Shown: positions 1-6,795, numbered from the stretch's first letter. The stretch: 7,844 nucleotides of DNA from JBKJTP01 sp046590195 (GCA_046590195.1 JBKJTP010000306.1:1-7844), one strand, 5' to 3'. Translations and numbers: made by a program. Notes: generated by a model from the sequence alone, not told the origin.

Positions 1-1
1 C

Positions 2-469
2 AAATACCGCAACGTGATCGGTATCTTTTTGAATCTGATCCTGCGCGGCGAATCGCTCAGCGTATTTGGCGACGGCAGACAAGAGCGTGCATTCTCTTAC
101 GTTGGCGACATCGCGCCCATCATCGCAGAGAGCGCAACCCGCGAAGAAGCTCGCAACGAGGTCTTCAATGTCGGCGCTGACGCGGTCTCGACCGTAAATG
201 TGCTTGCGAAGGAAGTGATGAAATCGATGGGCTCGACCGCGCCGATCAATTATCTTCCAGCTCGCAATGAAGTTGTGAGCGCGTACTCCGATCACACGAA
301 GATCCAGAAGGCATTTGGTCATCGCCCGGAGACATCTCTTGCCGAAGGACTCCAGCGCATGGCTGATTGGGTGAAAGAAGTTGGTCCGCGCCAATCCCAA
401 CCATTCGGCAATATCGAGATCGAGAAGAATCTCCCTCCAAGCTGGGCCGCGCAGGCAGTGAAGAGCTAA
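2..469 (+). CDS. NAD-dependent epimerase/dehydratase, UDP-glucose 4-epimerase-like (3' part)
   Basis: This is the C-terminal part of an extended short-chain dehydrogenase that interconverts nucleotide sugars in the cytoplasm. The frame is open to the left edge: codons before the GTG at 14 read K-Y-R-N, so that GTG is an internal valine and not a start. The fragment opens with YRNVIG, the substrate-loop region of this family. It continues with FGDGRQERAFSYVGD, which binds the nucleotide-sugar phosphates, then VFNVGADAVSTVNVLAKEV and a final helix ending in MADWVKEVG. The tail has IEIEKNLPPSW, seen in many bacterial sugar epimerases. The N-terminal Rossmann GxxGxxG and the catalytic YxxxK lie outside the window, so 4-epimerase and 4,6-dehydratase cannot be told apart securely. 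A role in surface-polysaccharide precursor supply is inference from the family. Confidence 0.88.
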   Translation, partial: KYRNVIGIFLNLILRGESLSVFGDGRQERAFSYVGDIAPIIAESATREEARNEVFNVGADAVSTVNVLAKEVMKSMGSTAPINYLPARNEVVSAYSDHTKIQKAFGHRPETSLAEGLQRMADWVKEVGPRQSQPFGNIEIEKNLPPSWAAQAVKS

Positions 470-506
470 GTTACTGTAGTAAGAGCCATATTTGTTGTTT
501 GACGAT

Positions 507-554
507 CCTCCCCCTGCGAACGGGGAGTACGGCTTCAGCCGGGAGGGGGTTGGT
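507..554 (-). repeat. GC-rich palindromic repeat, copy A (inverted relative to copy B)
   Basis: Read on the minus strand this copy begins ACCAACCCCCTC, then a small hairpin CGGCTGAAGCCG, then ACTCCCCGTTCGCAGGGGGAG, whose CTCCCC and GGGGAG ends pair. The same order of parts is found on the plus strand at 601-643. The unit lies in non-coding DNA 38 nt after the epimerase stop codon. It resembles REP-type dispersed repeats in structure; family membership cannot be shown from one locus. Confidence 0.75.
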
Positions 555-600
555 CGAGTGAGCAGAATGTAGTGCAAATAGCAGGCATTCAGGCTGCCCC

Positions 601-643
601 ACCAACCCCCTCTGCCTTCGGCATCTCCCCCTTCGCAGGGGTA
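601..643 (+). repeat. GC-rich palindromic repeat, copy B
   Basis: Copy B reads ACCAACCCCCTC, then hairpin TGCCTTCGGCA, then TCTCCCCCTTCGCAGGGG. The outer blocks match copy A closely. The inner hairpin differs in sequence but keeps its pairing, which is a compensatory pattern that suggests the fold matters. Copies A and B face each other across about 46 nt, so their transcript could also form one long stem. That stem could separate the epimerase transcript from the downstream dehydrogenase gene. Confidence 0.75.
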
Positions 644-749
644 GAATCTTGTTTAAACATGGCACTCATGTCGTATAGCCTTGTCTGCGACACCCTTCGG
701 AGCAGACTTTGTTGCTTATCTTGAGCCCTCAACCTCAAGCACACAGAAC

Positions 750-2507
750 ATGGTCAGATCGCTAATCCTTTTTCTCCTCTCGACGCTCATCTACACAAGC
801 GCATCCGCACAATCCGGCTGCGAACTCACTGAATGGATGAACGGCGGCTCGCCAAATGCTGAGCGTACACCGGAGAATTCTGTTACAATGCGTGACACGC
901 AGATCGTCGTTAATAACGAATCGCGCACGGTCTCCCTTCCACCTGGATTCACCATCTCGCAGTATGCGAAAGTTGGTGGCGCGCGCGGCATTGCCCTTTC
1001 GCCTGACGGGGTGATCTTCGCAACAGGCTATAACGGGTCAAGGATCTACGCACTGCCCGATCACAACCGCGACGGCGTTGTCGATAGCACCATCACCGTG
1101 TACGCTGGGTCAACTGGCGGGATGCACGGCATCGCATTCGTCAAGGGTCAGCTTTATGTCTCTCCGACCTCTCTGGTTCTCCGGCTAGTGAGCAATGACG
1201 ATGATCGGCAGATCGAAGATGCGATTTCTATCGCTTCGCTCGATGGTGGAGGCAATCATGCATCCCGAACTCTTGAATACGATGCGAAGCGCGACAAGCT
1301 ATTTGTAAGCGTTGGTTCGACCTGCAACATCTGCACGGAAAACGATGAAGAGCGTGCGACGATCCTTGAGATGAATCCGGATGGCACTGGTCGCAAGATC
1401 TATGCGAAGGGCCTGCGTAATGCCGTCGGCATGGACATCGATCCGCGGACCGGCGCGCTTTGGGCAAACAGCAACGATGCCGACAACGTATTCGGACAAG
1501 GCAATCCCCTCACGAATGAGAATCCGAAGGAGCCTATCTTTATTGTTTGCGAAGATGCGCATTATGGCTGGCCGTATGGCTATGCGTTCAAGATGCGGTA
1601 TCCGTTCGGTGAGCCGATCGATACGAGTTTTTTCGCGACCGTCAGCGGACCTGTCGGACAGATGCTCGCGCATTCGGCGCCGCTTGGTATGCACTTCATC
1701 CAGGGCAAGGCATTGCCTTCACGCTATCATGGTGCGCTGCTCAATTCACTTCATGGCTCATGGAATCGTCAGCCGCCTGCACCGCCCCGCCTTCAAGCAT
1801 TCTTTAGCGATGCTAACGGCCGCAACGCAACGATCGAGGACCTTGTCACTGGCTTCCAACTCGCAAATGGCAGCCGCTGGGGACGCCTCGTCTCTGTTGC
1901 CGAAGGTGCAGATGGTGCACTCTACATGACCGATGATCATGCAGGCGTTGTCTATAGGTTGGCGTATACTGGTGAGGCAGGCAGATCGATCAACATCAAT
2001 GCTCCTTCAGGCGTGATCAACGGTGGTAAGCCAGCTGAGATCACCTGGACTGCAACGGGCGTCGAGACATTCGTTGTGCTATTCCGTGAGTCACCACTAG
2101 ATGATTTCGATACGTTAGCAACAACAACGAGCACAAGTTACACGTGGGACATACCGAACATCAGCGTCCCTCAAGCCGCGATCCGTATCGAGTCGACAAA
2201 TGGTTTGACGTTCGATGAAACGCCCTATTTCGCCATCCAGCCTGCCGGTGCTGTTGGGCAGAGTGACGGCACGCTTTCGCCAATGGTCGTTGTGCCGAAT
2301 CCGACACGCGATAGATTATCCATTATTTTTGGCGACGACCGCATCGTGCAGAATGTAGAGATCCTCGATGTACGCGGCTCACTGGTAAAGAGCTTCAGCG
2401 GACATCATGCATTCATCTCTGTTGCTGATCTCGCGCAAGGCAGCTATCTCGTTCGCGTTACTGCAAATAACGAGACGCACACATCACAAGTAGTCATTTC
2501 TCGATAA
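750..2507 (+). CDS. Secreted PQQ-dependent glucose/sorbosone dehydrogenase-like protein with T9SS sorting domain
   Basis: The 585-residue product is an exported beta-propeller protein of the glucose/sorbosone dehydrogenase (GSDH) family, whose members oxidise sugars with PQQ. I chose the ATG at 750 over the TTG at 681 because it puts a clean signal peptide at the N terminus: MVRS, a hydrophobic stretch, and a likely cut after ASA (residue 20). The propeller spans about 63-406 and shows MHG (126-127 region), VGSTCNIC (188-195), GLRNAVG (221-227, the Arg-Asn pair of the PQQ pocket), HYGWPYG (271-277) and HGSWNR (335-340). Residues about 413-496 look like an Ig-type, Kre9/KNH-like domain (ITWT, YTWDIP). 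Residues about 512-585 are a T9SS type A signal: VVPNPTRDRLSI, VEILDVRG, GSYLVRV and a basic end. Expected location is the cell surface or medium. The substrate is unknown, and no cytochrome domain is present to accept electrons. Confidence 0.87.
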   Translation: MVRSLILFLLSTLIYTSASAQSGCELTEWMNGGSPNAERTPENSVTMRDTQIVVNNESRTVSLPPGFTISQYAKVGGARGIALSPDGVIFATGYNGSRIYALPDHNRDGVVDSTITVYAGSTGGMHGIAFVKGQLYVSPTSLVLRLVSNDDDRQIEDAISIASLDGGGNHASRTLEYDAKRDKLFVSVGSTCNICTENDEERATILEMNPDGTGRKIYAKGLRNAVGMDIDPRTGALWANSNDADNVFGQGNPLTNENPKEPIFIVCEDAHYGWPYGYAFKMRYPFGEPIDTSFFATVSGPVGQMLAHSAPLGMHFIQGKALPSRYHGALLNSLHGSWNRQPPAPPRLQAFFSDANGRNATIEDLVTGFQLANGSRWGRLVSVAEGADGALYMTDDHAGVVYRLAYTGEAGRSININAPSGVINGGKPAEITWTATGVETFVVLFRESPLDDFDTLATTTSTSYTWDIPNISVPQAAIRIESTNGLTFDETPYFAIQPAGAVGQSDGTLSPMVVVPNPTRDRLSIIFGDDRIVQNVEILDVRGSLVKSFSGHHAFISVADLAQGSYLVRVTANNETHTSQVVISR

Positions 2508-2510
2508 GAA

Positions 2511-2577
2511 GTGTGGTAGTAGGCTTCACCGTACTACATCTTTAACAGGTGTAGTACGCTGAAGCCTACTACCACAC
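2511..2577. repeat. 67-bp near-perfect palindrome between convergent genes, possible bidirectional terminator
   Basis: Two 30-nt arms (2511-2540 and 2548-2577) are complementary at 28 of 30 positions around a 7-nt loop. One difference is a C-C mismatch and the other gives a G-U pair. Each arm also contains a smaller inverted repeat, GTAGTA...TACTAC, so the unit is a pair of inverted mini-palindromes. It lies 3 nt after the dehydrogenase stop and 3 nt after the tpiA stop, filling the whole gap. A transcript from either side would fold into a very stable hairpin. Neither side has a proper T-tract, so Rho-independent termination is plausible but not certain. Confidence 0.8.
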
Positions 2578-2580
2578 CAT

Positions 2581-3354
2581 TTAGATCGCTGCGCGTGCTA
2601 TCTCGAGGAAAGAATCAGCTTTAAGAGCTGCGCCGCCGATCAGGCCACCATCGATGTCGGTCTGGGAAAACAACTCCTTCGCGTTATCGCCTTTCACGCT
2701 GCCGCCATAAAGAATGCGAATTGATGCAGCAACTTCATCCGAGTACATCGCTGCAAGTCTTGCGCGAATAAACGCATGCGCATCCTGCGCTTGCTGCGGC
2801 GAGGCAGTTTTACCTGTACCGATCGCCCATACGGGTTCATACGCGATCGTCACCATCTCCATCTCATCGATCATGATCCCCGCGAGCGAGCCATTGAGCT
2901 GATCGTGCAGCACCTGCTCGGTCTTGTCCGACTCACGCTCTTCGAGCAACTCACCAATGCAAAGGATGGCGCGCATTCCGACGCCGATCACAGCCTTTGT
3001 TTTCTTTGCTATCTCCACATCCTTCTCACCAAAGATCGTGCGGCGCTCTGAGTGTCCGAGTATCACATAGCTGCAGCCCGCTTCGGCTAGCATCATCGGC
3101 GAGATCTCCCCAGTGAACGCGCCCTTCGCTTCGAAGTGACAATTCTGCGCGCCGAACTGGATCGGCGAAGAGATCAGCATGGATGAGGCAGTAGCAAGCG
3201 CAGTAAACGGTGGGCACACACATAGCTCAACGTTCGAGATAGACTCATCCCACTGCGACATCAGCGCCTGCAACAGCATCTCTGTCTCGGTCACTGTGCC
3301 GTGCATCTTCCAGTTGCCGCATACGAATGTTTGTCTCAGCTCTGAGTTGGTCAT
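2581..3354 (-). CDS. tpiA: Triosephosphate isomerase
   Basis: This enzyme interconverts dihydroxyacetone phosphate and glyceraldehyde 3-phosphate in glycolysis and gluconeogenesis, acting as a cytoplasmic TIM-barrel dimer. All diagnostic parts are present in 257 residues, the usual length. They are GNWKM with Asn14 and catalytic Lys16, YVILGHSERR with the electrophilic His101, and AYEPVWAIGTGKTAS with the catalytic base Glu173 and flexible loop 6 (about 174-185). The phosphate-binding YGGSV (216-220) and GGLIGGAAL (236-244) follow. The ATG overlaps the gatB stop codon as ATGA, so translation is probably coupled to gatB, and no separate promoter is visible. The gene ends 3 nt before the 67-bp palindrome. 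Confidence 0.98.
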   Translation of the reverse strand: MTNSELRQTFVCGNWKMHGTVTETEMLLQALMSQWDESISNVELCVCPPFTALATASSMLISSPIQFGAQNCHFEAKGAFTGEISPMMLAEAGCSYVILGHSERRTIFGEKDVEIAKKTKAVIGVGMRAILCIGELLEERESDKTEQVLHDQLNGSLAGIMIDEMEMVTIAYEPVWAIGTGKTASPQQAQDAHAFIRARLAAMYSDEVAASIRILYGGSVKGDNAKELFSQTDIDGGLIGGAALKADSFLEIARAAI

Positions 3355-4817
3355 GCTTTTTCGAGCTCCTCTTTGAGTAGCTTGTTGACTACCTCAGGAT
3401 TTGCCTTGCCCTGCGTTGCCTTCATCGTCTGCCCGACGAAGAAGCCGAACAAGGTGACCTTGCCAGACTTGTACTTCGCGAGGTTATCGGGATTCGATGC
3501 GATGACCTGGCGCACCGCCTCACGCAGCGCTGTGGTATCTGTTACCTGAACAAGTCCACGCGACGCCACCATCTGCTTCGGCGACTCTTTCGCATTGATC
3601 AGCTCAGGAAAGAGATCCTTCGCGATCTTGTTCGAGATCGTCTTGTCCTGGACAAGCGACACCAGCTCAGCGAGATGCGACGGCGCGATACCGACCTCTC
3701 CGATCGATTGCTTCTTCTCCGACATTGTGCGCATCACATCGCCCATGATGTAATTCGACAGCGACTTCACATGCTCATTGCTCTTCGCTTCGAGTGACTC
3801 GATCGCGGTCTCGAAAAAATCTGCGATGGAGCGATCGATCGTGAGAAGACTCGCATCGTACTTCGGCAATGCGAACGCGCTCACCAATCTATCGCGACGC
3901 TCCTTCTGAAGCTCTGGCAACTCCTTGCGAACTTCCGACTTGTAGTCTTCCGAAATTGTAACTGGAAGCAGATCGGGCTCCGGGAAGTAGCGGTAATCAT
4001 GCGCGTCCTCCTTCGTGCGCATCGCGCGCGTGACGCCCTTGTTCGCATCGAAGAGCATCGTCTGATGCAGAACTTTGCCGCCATCTTCGATGAGCAAGAT
4101 CTGGCGCTCGATCTCTGACTCCAACGCCAGCTTCACATTGCGGAAGCTGTTCATGTTCTTGACCTCAGTTTTCTGGCCAAACTTCTCCGCTCCGCGCAAA
4201 CGAACAGAGACGTTCGCATCGCATCTTAGCGAGCCCTCTTCCATGTTGCCGTCGCAGATGCCGAGATAGGTCACGATCGACTTGATCATTGTTAGGTACG
4301 CATACGCTTCGTCGGATGAGCGCATATCAGGCTCAGAGACGATCTCGATCAGCGGCACACCGGCGCGATTGAGATCGACGAGCGTCTCGCTGCCGAAATC
4401 ATGGATCGACTTACCCGCATCTTCTTCCATGTGGATACGCGTGATGCCGATGCGTTTCGTCGTGCCATCCTGCAGCTCAACCTCGATATGCCCATCATGG
4501 CAGATCGGCGTATCGTACTGTGAGACCTGATATCCCTTCGGAAGGTCGGGATAGAAATAATTCTTGCGCGCGAAGATCGAACGCTCGCGGATCTCACAAT
4601 TCGTCGCGAGCCCCATACGCACGATGAAGCGCACGAGGTTCTCGTTCAACACCGGCAGCGTGCCAGGATGACCGAGGCAGATCGGGCACGTATTGTGGTT
4701 TGGCGCGCGGCCAAACTCGGTCGTACACGAGCAGAACGCCTTGCTCTTTGTGAGCATCTGGGCGTGAACTTCTAGCCCGATAACGGGCTCATATTTTTGA
4801 AGGAGAGCTGGATCCAT
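3351..4817 (-). CDS. gatB: Aspartyl/glutamyl-tRNA amidotransferase subunit B
   Basis: GatB is the tRNA-binding kinase subunit of the GatCAB complex. That complex converts misacylated Glu-tRNA(Gln), and often Asp-tRNA(Asn), to the amidated form. The 488-residue protein is full length. It shows PVIGLEVHAQ (11-20) and a four-cysteine cluster (Cys29, Cys31, Cys44, Cys47) like the zinc site of many GatB proteins. It also has FYPDLPKGYQ, HMEEDAG (129-135), VDLNRAGVPLIEIVSEPD (147-164), GSLRCDANVSVR (195-206), TEVKNMNS (217-224) and DYRYFPEPDL (274-283). The C-terminal third is the helical YqeY-like tRNA-binding domain, ending in the GKANPEVVN motif region. gatA and gatC are not in the window. The gene heads an operon with tpiA, whose start overlaps the gatB stop by 4 nt. 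A TAnnTTTG element sits just before the ATG. Confidence 0.98.
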   Translation of the reverse strand: MDPALLQKYEPVIGLEVHAQMLTKSKAFCSCTTEFGRAPNHNTCPICLGHPGTLPVLNENLVRFIVRMGLATNCEIRERSIFARKNYFYPDLPKGYQVSQYDTPICHDGHIEVELQDGTTKRIGITRIHMEEDAGKSIHDFGSETLVDLNRAGVPLIEIVSEPDMRSSDEAYAYLTMIKSIVTYLGICDGNMEEGSLRCDANVSVRLRGAEKFGQKTEVKNMNSFRNVKLALESEIERQILLIEDGGKVLHQTMLFDANKGVTRAMRTKEDAHDYRYFPEPDLLPVTISEDYKSEVRKELPELQKERRDRLVSAFALPKYDASLLTIDRSIADFFETAIESLEAKSNEHVKSLSNYIMGDVMRTMSEKKQSIGEVGIAPSHLAELVSLVQDKTISNKIAKDLFPELINAKESPKQMVASRGLVQVTDTTALREAVRQVIASNPDNLAKYKSGKVTLFGFFVGQTMKATQGKANPEVVNKLLKEELEKA

Positions 4818-4821
4818 AGTG

Positions 4822-4855
4822 CAAATTTACGGCTCTATTGCTGAGGGACTTCAAA
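4822..4855 (-). promoter_or_regulatory. Candidate Bacteroidota-type promoter for gatB-tpiA
   Basis: On the minus strand TAAATTTG (4829 to 4822) is an exact match to the TAnnTTTG -7 element of Bacteroidota. A TTTG lies 22 nt upstream (4855 to 4852), close to but slightly beyond the usual -33 spacing. The -7 box ends only 4 nt before the gatB ATG, so transcription would start at or next to the start codon and give a leaderless or almost leaderless mRNA. No Shine-Dalgarno sequence is present, which agrees with that. The start site is inferred from spacing only. Confidence 0.5.
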
Positions 4856-5015
4856 GCCAGTTTTGCGGTCGACAATTGTGCGATGCTGAGCAGTAGCCGA
4901 TCCGATATTTGGCGCTTCCTAAGCCAAAGTGCACAGTTAGAAGATACGCGGGATGAAGCGCAGAATATAGGCGTTCGGACCAGAAGGAGCATTCGGCAAT
5001 TTAAGTAACAATGCT

Positions 5016-6551
5016 ATGAAACATCTCAGCTCGTTTGTCCTTCTCCTCTTCGCTCTTCTTACCTCATCCATTCTTTTCACTTCATGCGGCTCGACCCCCT
5101 CTGACCCACAGCCCGACGATTCTAAAGGGACTGCGACAGCAGTCGGAACGCCGATGGGAGCCCCAGTCTCTGCAACAATCGACGCATCAGGCGGGACGGT
5201 GATATCATCGGATGGCAGACTGGAGGTCATCATTCCCGCGAATGCGTTAAGCGCGCCCACCGCTATCACCATCCAGCCCATCACAAATGAAGCGCCTCTC
5301 GGTGCAGGACTTGGATTCTCACTTCTGCCACATGGCCAGCAATTCGTTCAGCCAGTGACGCTGCGATTTCACTATACAGCGAATGAGCTACTAGGGACAG
5401 ATGCTAGAGCACTTTTAATAGCGATGCAAAAGGCGGATCGCATATGGTATGCACTGAATGATTTGGTCCTCGATCGATCAGCAGGCACATTGAGCGCAGC
5501 GACGACACACTTCAGTGATTACAATGTGGCTAAATATTTATCGATCGCCCCCCCACAAGCAACAATCGGACTTAATAAGTCGCAATCGTTAAAGGTGGCG
5601 ATCCTCAAGCTTGCTGAGGATAATGATACAGACGATGATCTGACCCCGCTGGTCTATGTTCCAACACCGGTACTTGCACAAGTAGACTGGAGCGTCAATG
5701 GTGATCTGCAAGGAAACCAGAGCGACGGGAGCGTTAATCCAAAAACGGGATCTGTCTCTACCACGTACACAGCTCCTGCGTCGATACAGAACATGAGTAC
5801 AAATCCTGTGGCGGTCACGGCTACCCTAACACATCCTGACCTTAAGGAGAAGATGATGGTGAGCTCGAACATCACGGTAACAAGCGGTTCAGGAGTTGGA
5901 GGGGTCGTTTCTCTGATTCTGACGTTGAATGGTTCGCGGACAAGGGATCAGGGGGGCATTGTGCAAGTCCGGTCTGAAGCTGGCGCCGCTAACCTGCTAT
6001 ATCAACTTCCACAGATCGCATTGACCGAAAATTTTGGAAGTCGTGATGCAAATTGGGATGACGCCGGATTCAATGGCACGAGCAGTCAGACGTCTGAAGA
6101 GACGCAAACATATGAGCTGATCTGTAATGGAGGCATCCGCAAAACAATAACAGATCGCGATAAGACCTATACGATCTATGAAGGCGGCAAGCAGGTCACG
6201 GGGGCTGGAATCACGATCGCCGACGATGGAACATACACGATAATGCTCGGGCCTTCAACGAGTCTCTCAGCGGCCGCGAGCACCTATACAACATGGACCA
6301 ATTCGTGCGAACTGCCCGAACAGGTAGTGACAACTCCTAGTCAAGCACCCATACCTTTCGCGCCTTACTTCATTCCGTACATTGGTGGTGGAGCTATGAA
6401 GACGACCGGTAAGATCGATCCTCAAAATCCAAACACCATCAGAGGTACGTACCACGGCACCGATCACTTAACAATGTTCAGCTTCGGCACTGAAACGATC
6501 ACGCTGCCAGTGAATTATACCATCGCTTGGGATCTGACACTGGTGCAGTAA
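5016..6551 (+). CDS. Putative lipoprotein with ZU5-like and Ig-like domains, function unknown
   Basis: The 511-residue product begins with a lipoprotein signal: MKHLSS, a hydrophobic stretch and FTSC with lipidation expected at Cys24. No Asp follows the Cys, and the sorting target (outer membrane or surface) is not certain. A low-complexity linker (about 25-50) leads to a ZU5-like beta domain at about 54-172, seen in DASGGTVISSDGRLEVIIPANAL-type wording, PHGQQFVQPVTLRF and the closing HFSDYNVAK. An Ig-like segment follows at about 178-290 (DWSVNG, GSVSTTYTAPA, VTATLTH, SSNITVTS). After a Gly-rich hinge (291-297) the last 215 residues are beta-rich and match no family I recognise. They hold two cysteines (370 and 431) that could pair. 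The nearest purine-rich ribosome-site candidate (AAGGAG, 4984-4989) is too far upstream. It is divergent from gatB, and no partner gene is evident. Confidence 0.82.
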   Translation: MKHLSSFVLLLFALLTSSILFTSCGSTPSDPQPDDSKGTATAVGTPMGAPVSATIDASGGTVISSDGRLEVIIPANALSAPTAITIQPITNEAPLGAGLGFSLLPHGQQFVQPVTLRFHYTANELLGTDARALLIAMQKADRIWYALNDLVLDRSAGTLSAATTHFSDYNVAKYLSIAPPQATIGLNKSQSLKVAILKLAEDNDTDDDLTPLVYVPTPVLAQVDWSVNGDLQGNQSDGSVNPKTGSVSTTYTAPASIQNMSTNPVAVTATLTHPDLKEKMMVSSNITVTSGSGVGGVVSLILTLNGSRTRDQGGIVQVRSEAGAANLLYQLPQIALTENFGSRDANWDDAGFNGTSSQTSEETQTYELICNGGIRKTITDRDKTYTIYEGGKQVTGAGITIADDGTYTIMLGPSTSLSAAASTYTTWTNSCELPEQVVTTPSQAPIPFAPYFIPYIGGGAMKTTGKIDPQNPNTIRGTYHGTDHLTMFSFGTETITLPVNYTIAWDLTLVQ

Positions 6552-6570
6552 TCCGTAGGGTCACTCGGCA

Positions 6571-6648
6571 CCGCGGTGGTAGGATCTGTCCATTAACAGA
6601 TTCGAAGCTTAATGTCGTCGCACATAGATGCCGCGGTCATTAACAGAT
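6571..6648 (+). repeat. Interrupted direct repeat CCGCGGT...CATTAACAGAT
   Basis: CCGCGGT occurs at 6571-6577 and 6631-6637, and CATTAACAGAT at 6591-6601 and 6638-6648. In the second copy the two blocks are adjacent, while in the first they are split by 13 nt. That insert creates a short hairpin with the repeat, ATCTGT (6584-6589) pairing with ACAGAT (6596-6601) over a 6-nt loop. The pattern looks like a local duplication followed by an insertion or deletion. The hairpin lies 32 nt after the lipoprotein stop and has no T-tract, so a terminator role is weak. Confidence 0.55.
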
Positions 6649-6768
6649 GCAGCAATGAAAATGCTGAGTTTGCTCGGTGCGAAGCGACTTTTAGAAATCT
6701 ATTTCCCCATAATTCGGCACTGGCAGTATCATTGCAAGAGCTACCTATACTTGCTCATCAAGCTAGAG

Positions 6769-6774
6769 TATAAT
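6769..6774 (+). promoter_or_regulatory. Candidate -10 element (TATAAT) for the SPW-repeat gene
   Basis: A perfect TATAAT lies in AT-rich DNA 31 nt before the ATG at 6806. No good TTGACA-like -35 is found at 16-18 nt spacing (6746-6751 reads TATACT). This differs from the TAnnTTTG elements before gatB and the phosphohexomutase gene, and it may be a chance match in an AT-rich stretch. If used, the leader would be about 25 nt and would include the GGAGGG ribosome site. Confidence 0.4.
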
Positions 6775-6789
6775 AGAAAGAAAAGCATT

Positions 6790-6795
6790 GGAGGG
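6790..6795 (+). promoter_or_regulatory. Strong Shine-Dalgarno sequence deciding the start at 6806
   Basis: GGAGGG lies 10 nt before the ATG at 6806, a workable spacing. It sets the start at 6806 and rules out the in-frame TTG at 6788, which would overlap the site. It is the only clear Shine-Dalgarno sequence before a gene in this window. Confidence 0.7.

Larger units (their letters stand above)
470..749. other. Intergenic region with paired inverted repeats, no gene seen
   Basis: About 280 nt separate the epimerase stop from the dehydrogenase start. The first half is occupied by the two inverted GC-rich repeats. The rest (about 644-749) must hold the dehydrogenase promoter, but I see no convincing element. 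The best TAnnTTTG-like string is TAGCCTTG at 676-683 with one mismatch, and a TTG upstream of it (649-651) is 24 nt away, too far for the usual spacing. No Shine-Dalgarno sequence precedes the ATG at 750. Confidence 0.6.

Noticed and set aside
507..643. CRISPR array or insertion sequence in the repeat region
   Set aside because: Only two inverted copies, no regular spacers, no transposase frame and no cas genes nearby.
676..683. TAGCCTTG as a -7 element for the dehydrogenase gene
   Set aside because: One mismatch in the TTTG part and the upstream TTG is 24 nt away.
681..749. Upstream TTG start for the dehydrogenase gene, adding 23 residues
   Set aside because: The extra residues are polar and would bury the signal peptide; the ATG at 750 gives a normal exported N terminus.
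1299..1929. Long open frames on both strands inside the dehydrogenase gene
   Set aside because: They are out-of-frame shadows: rich in Arg, Ser and Met, with no family match, inside a strongly supported gene.
4349..4597. Arg/Ser-rich alternative frames within gatB
   Set aside because: Composition is typical of frame-shadow translation and gatB is conserved throughout this stretch.
4904..4911. GATATTTG as a -7 promoter element for the lipoprotein gene
   Set aside because: It misses the leading T of TAnnTTTG, its nearest TTG is 25 nt upstream, and it would give a leader of about 100 nt; too weak to call.
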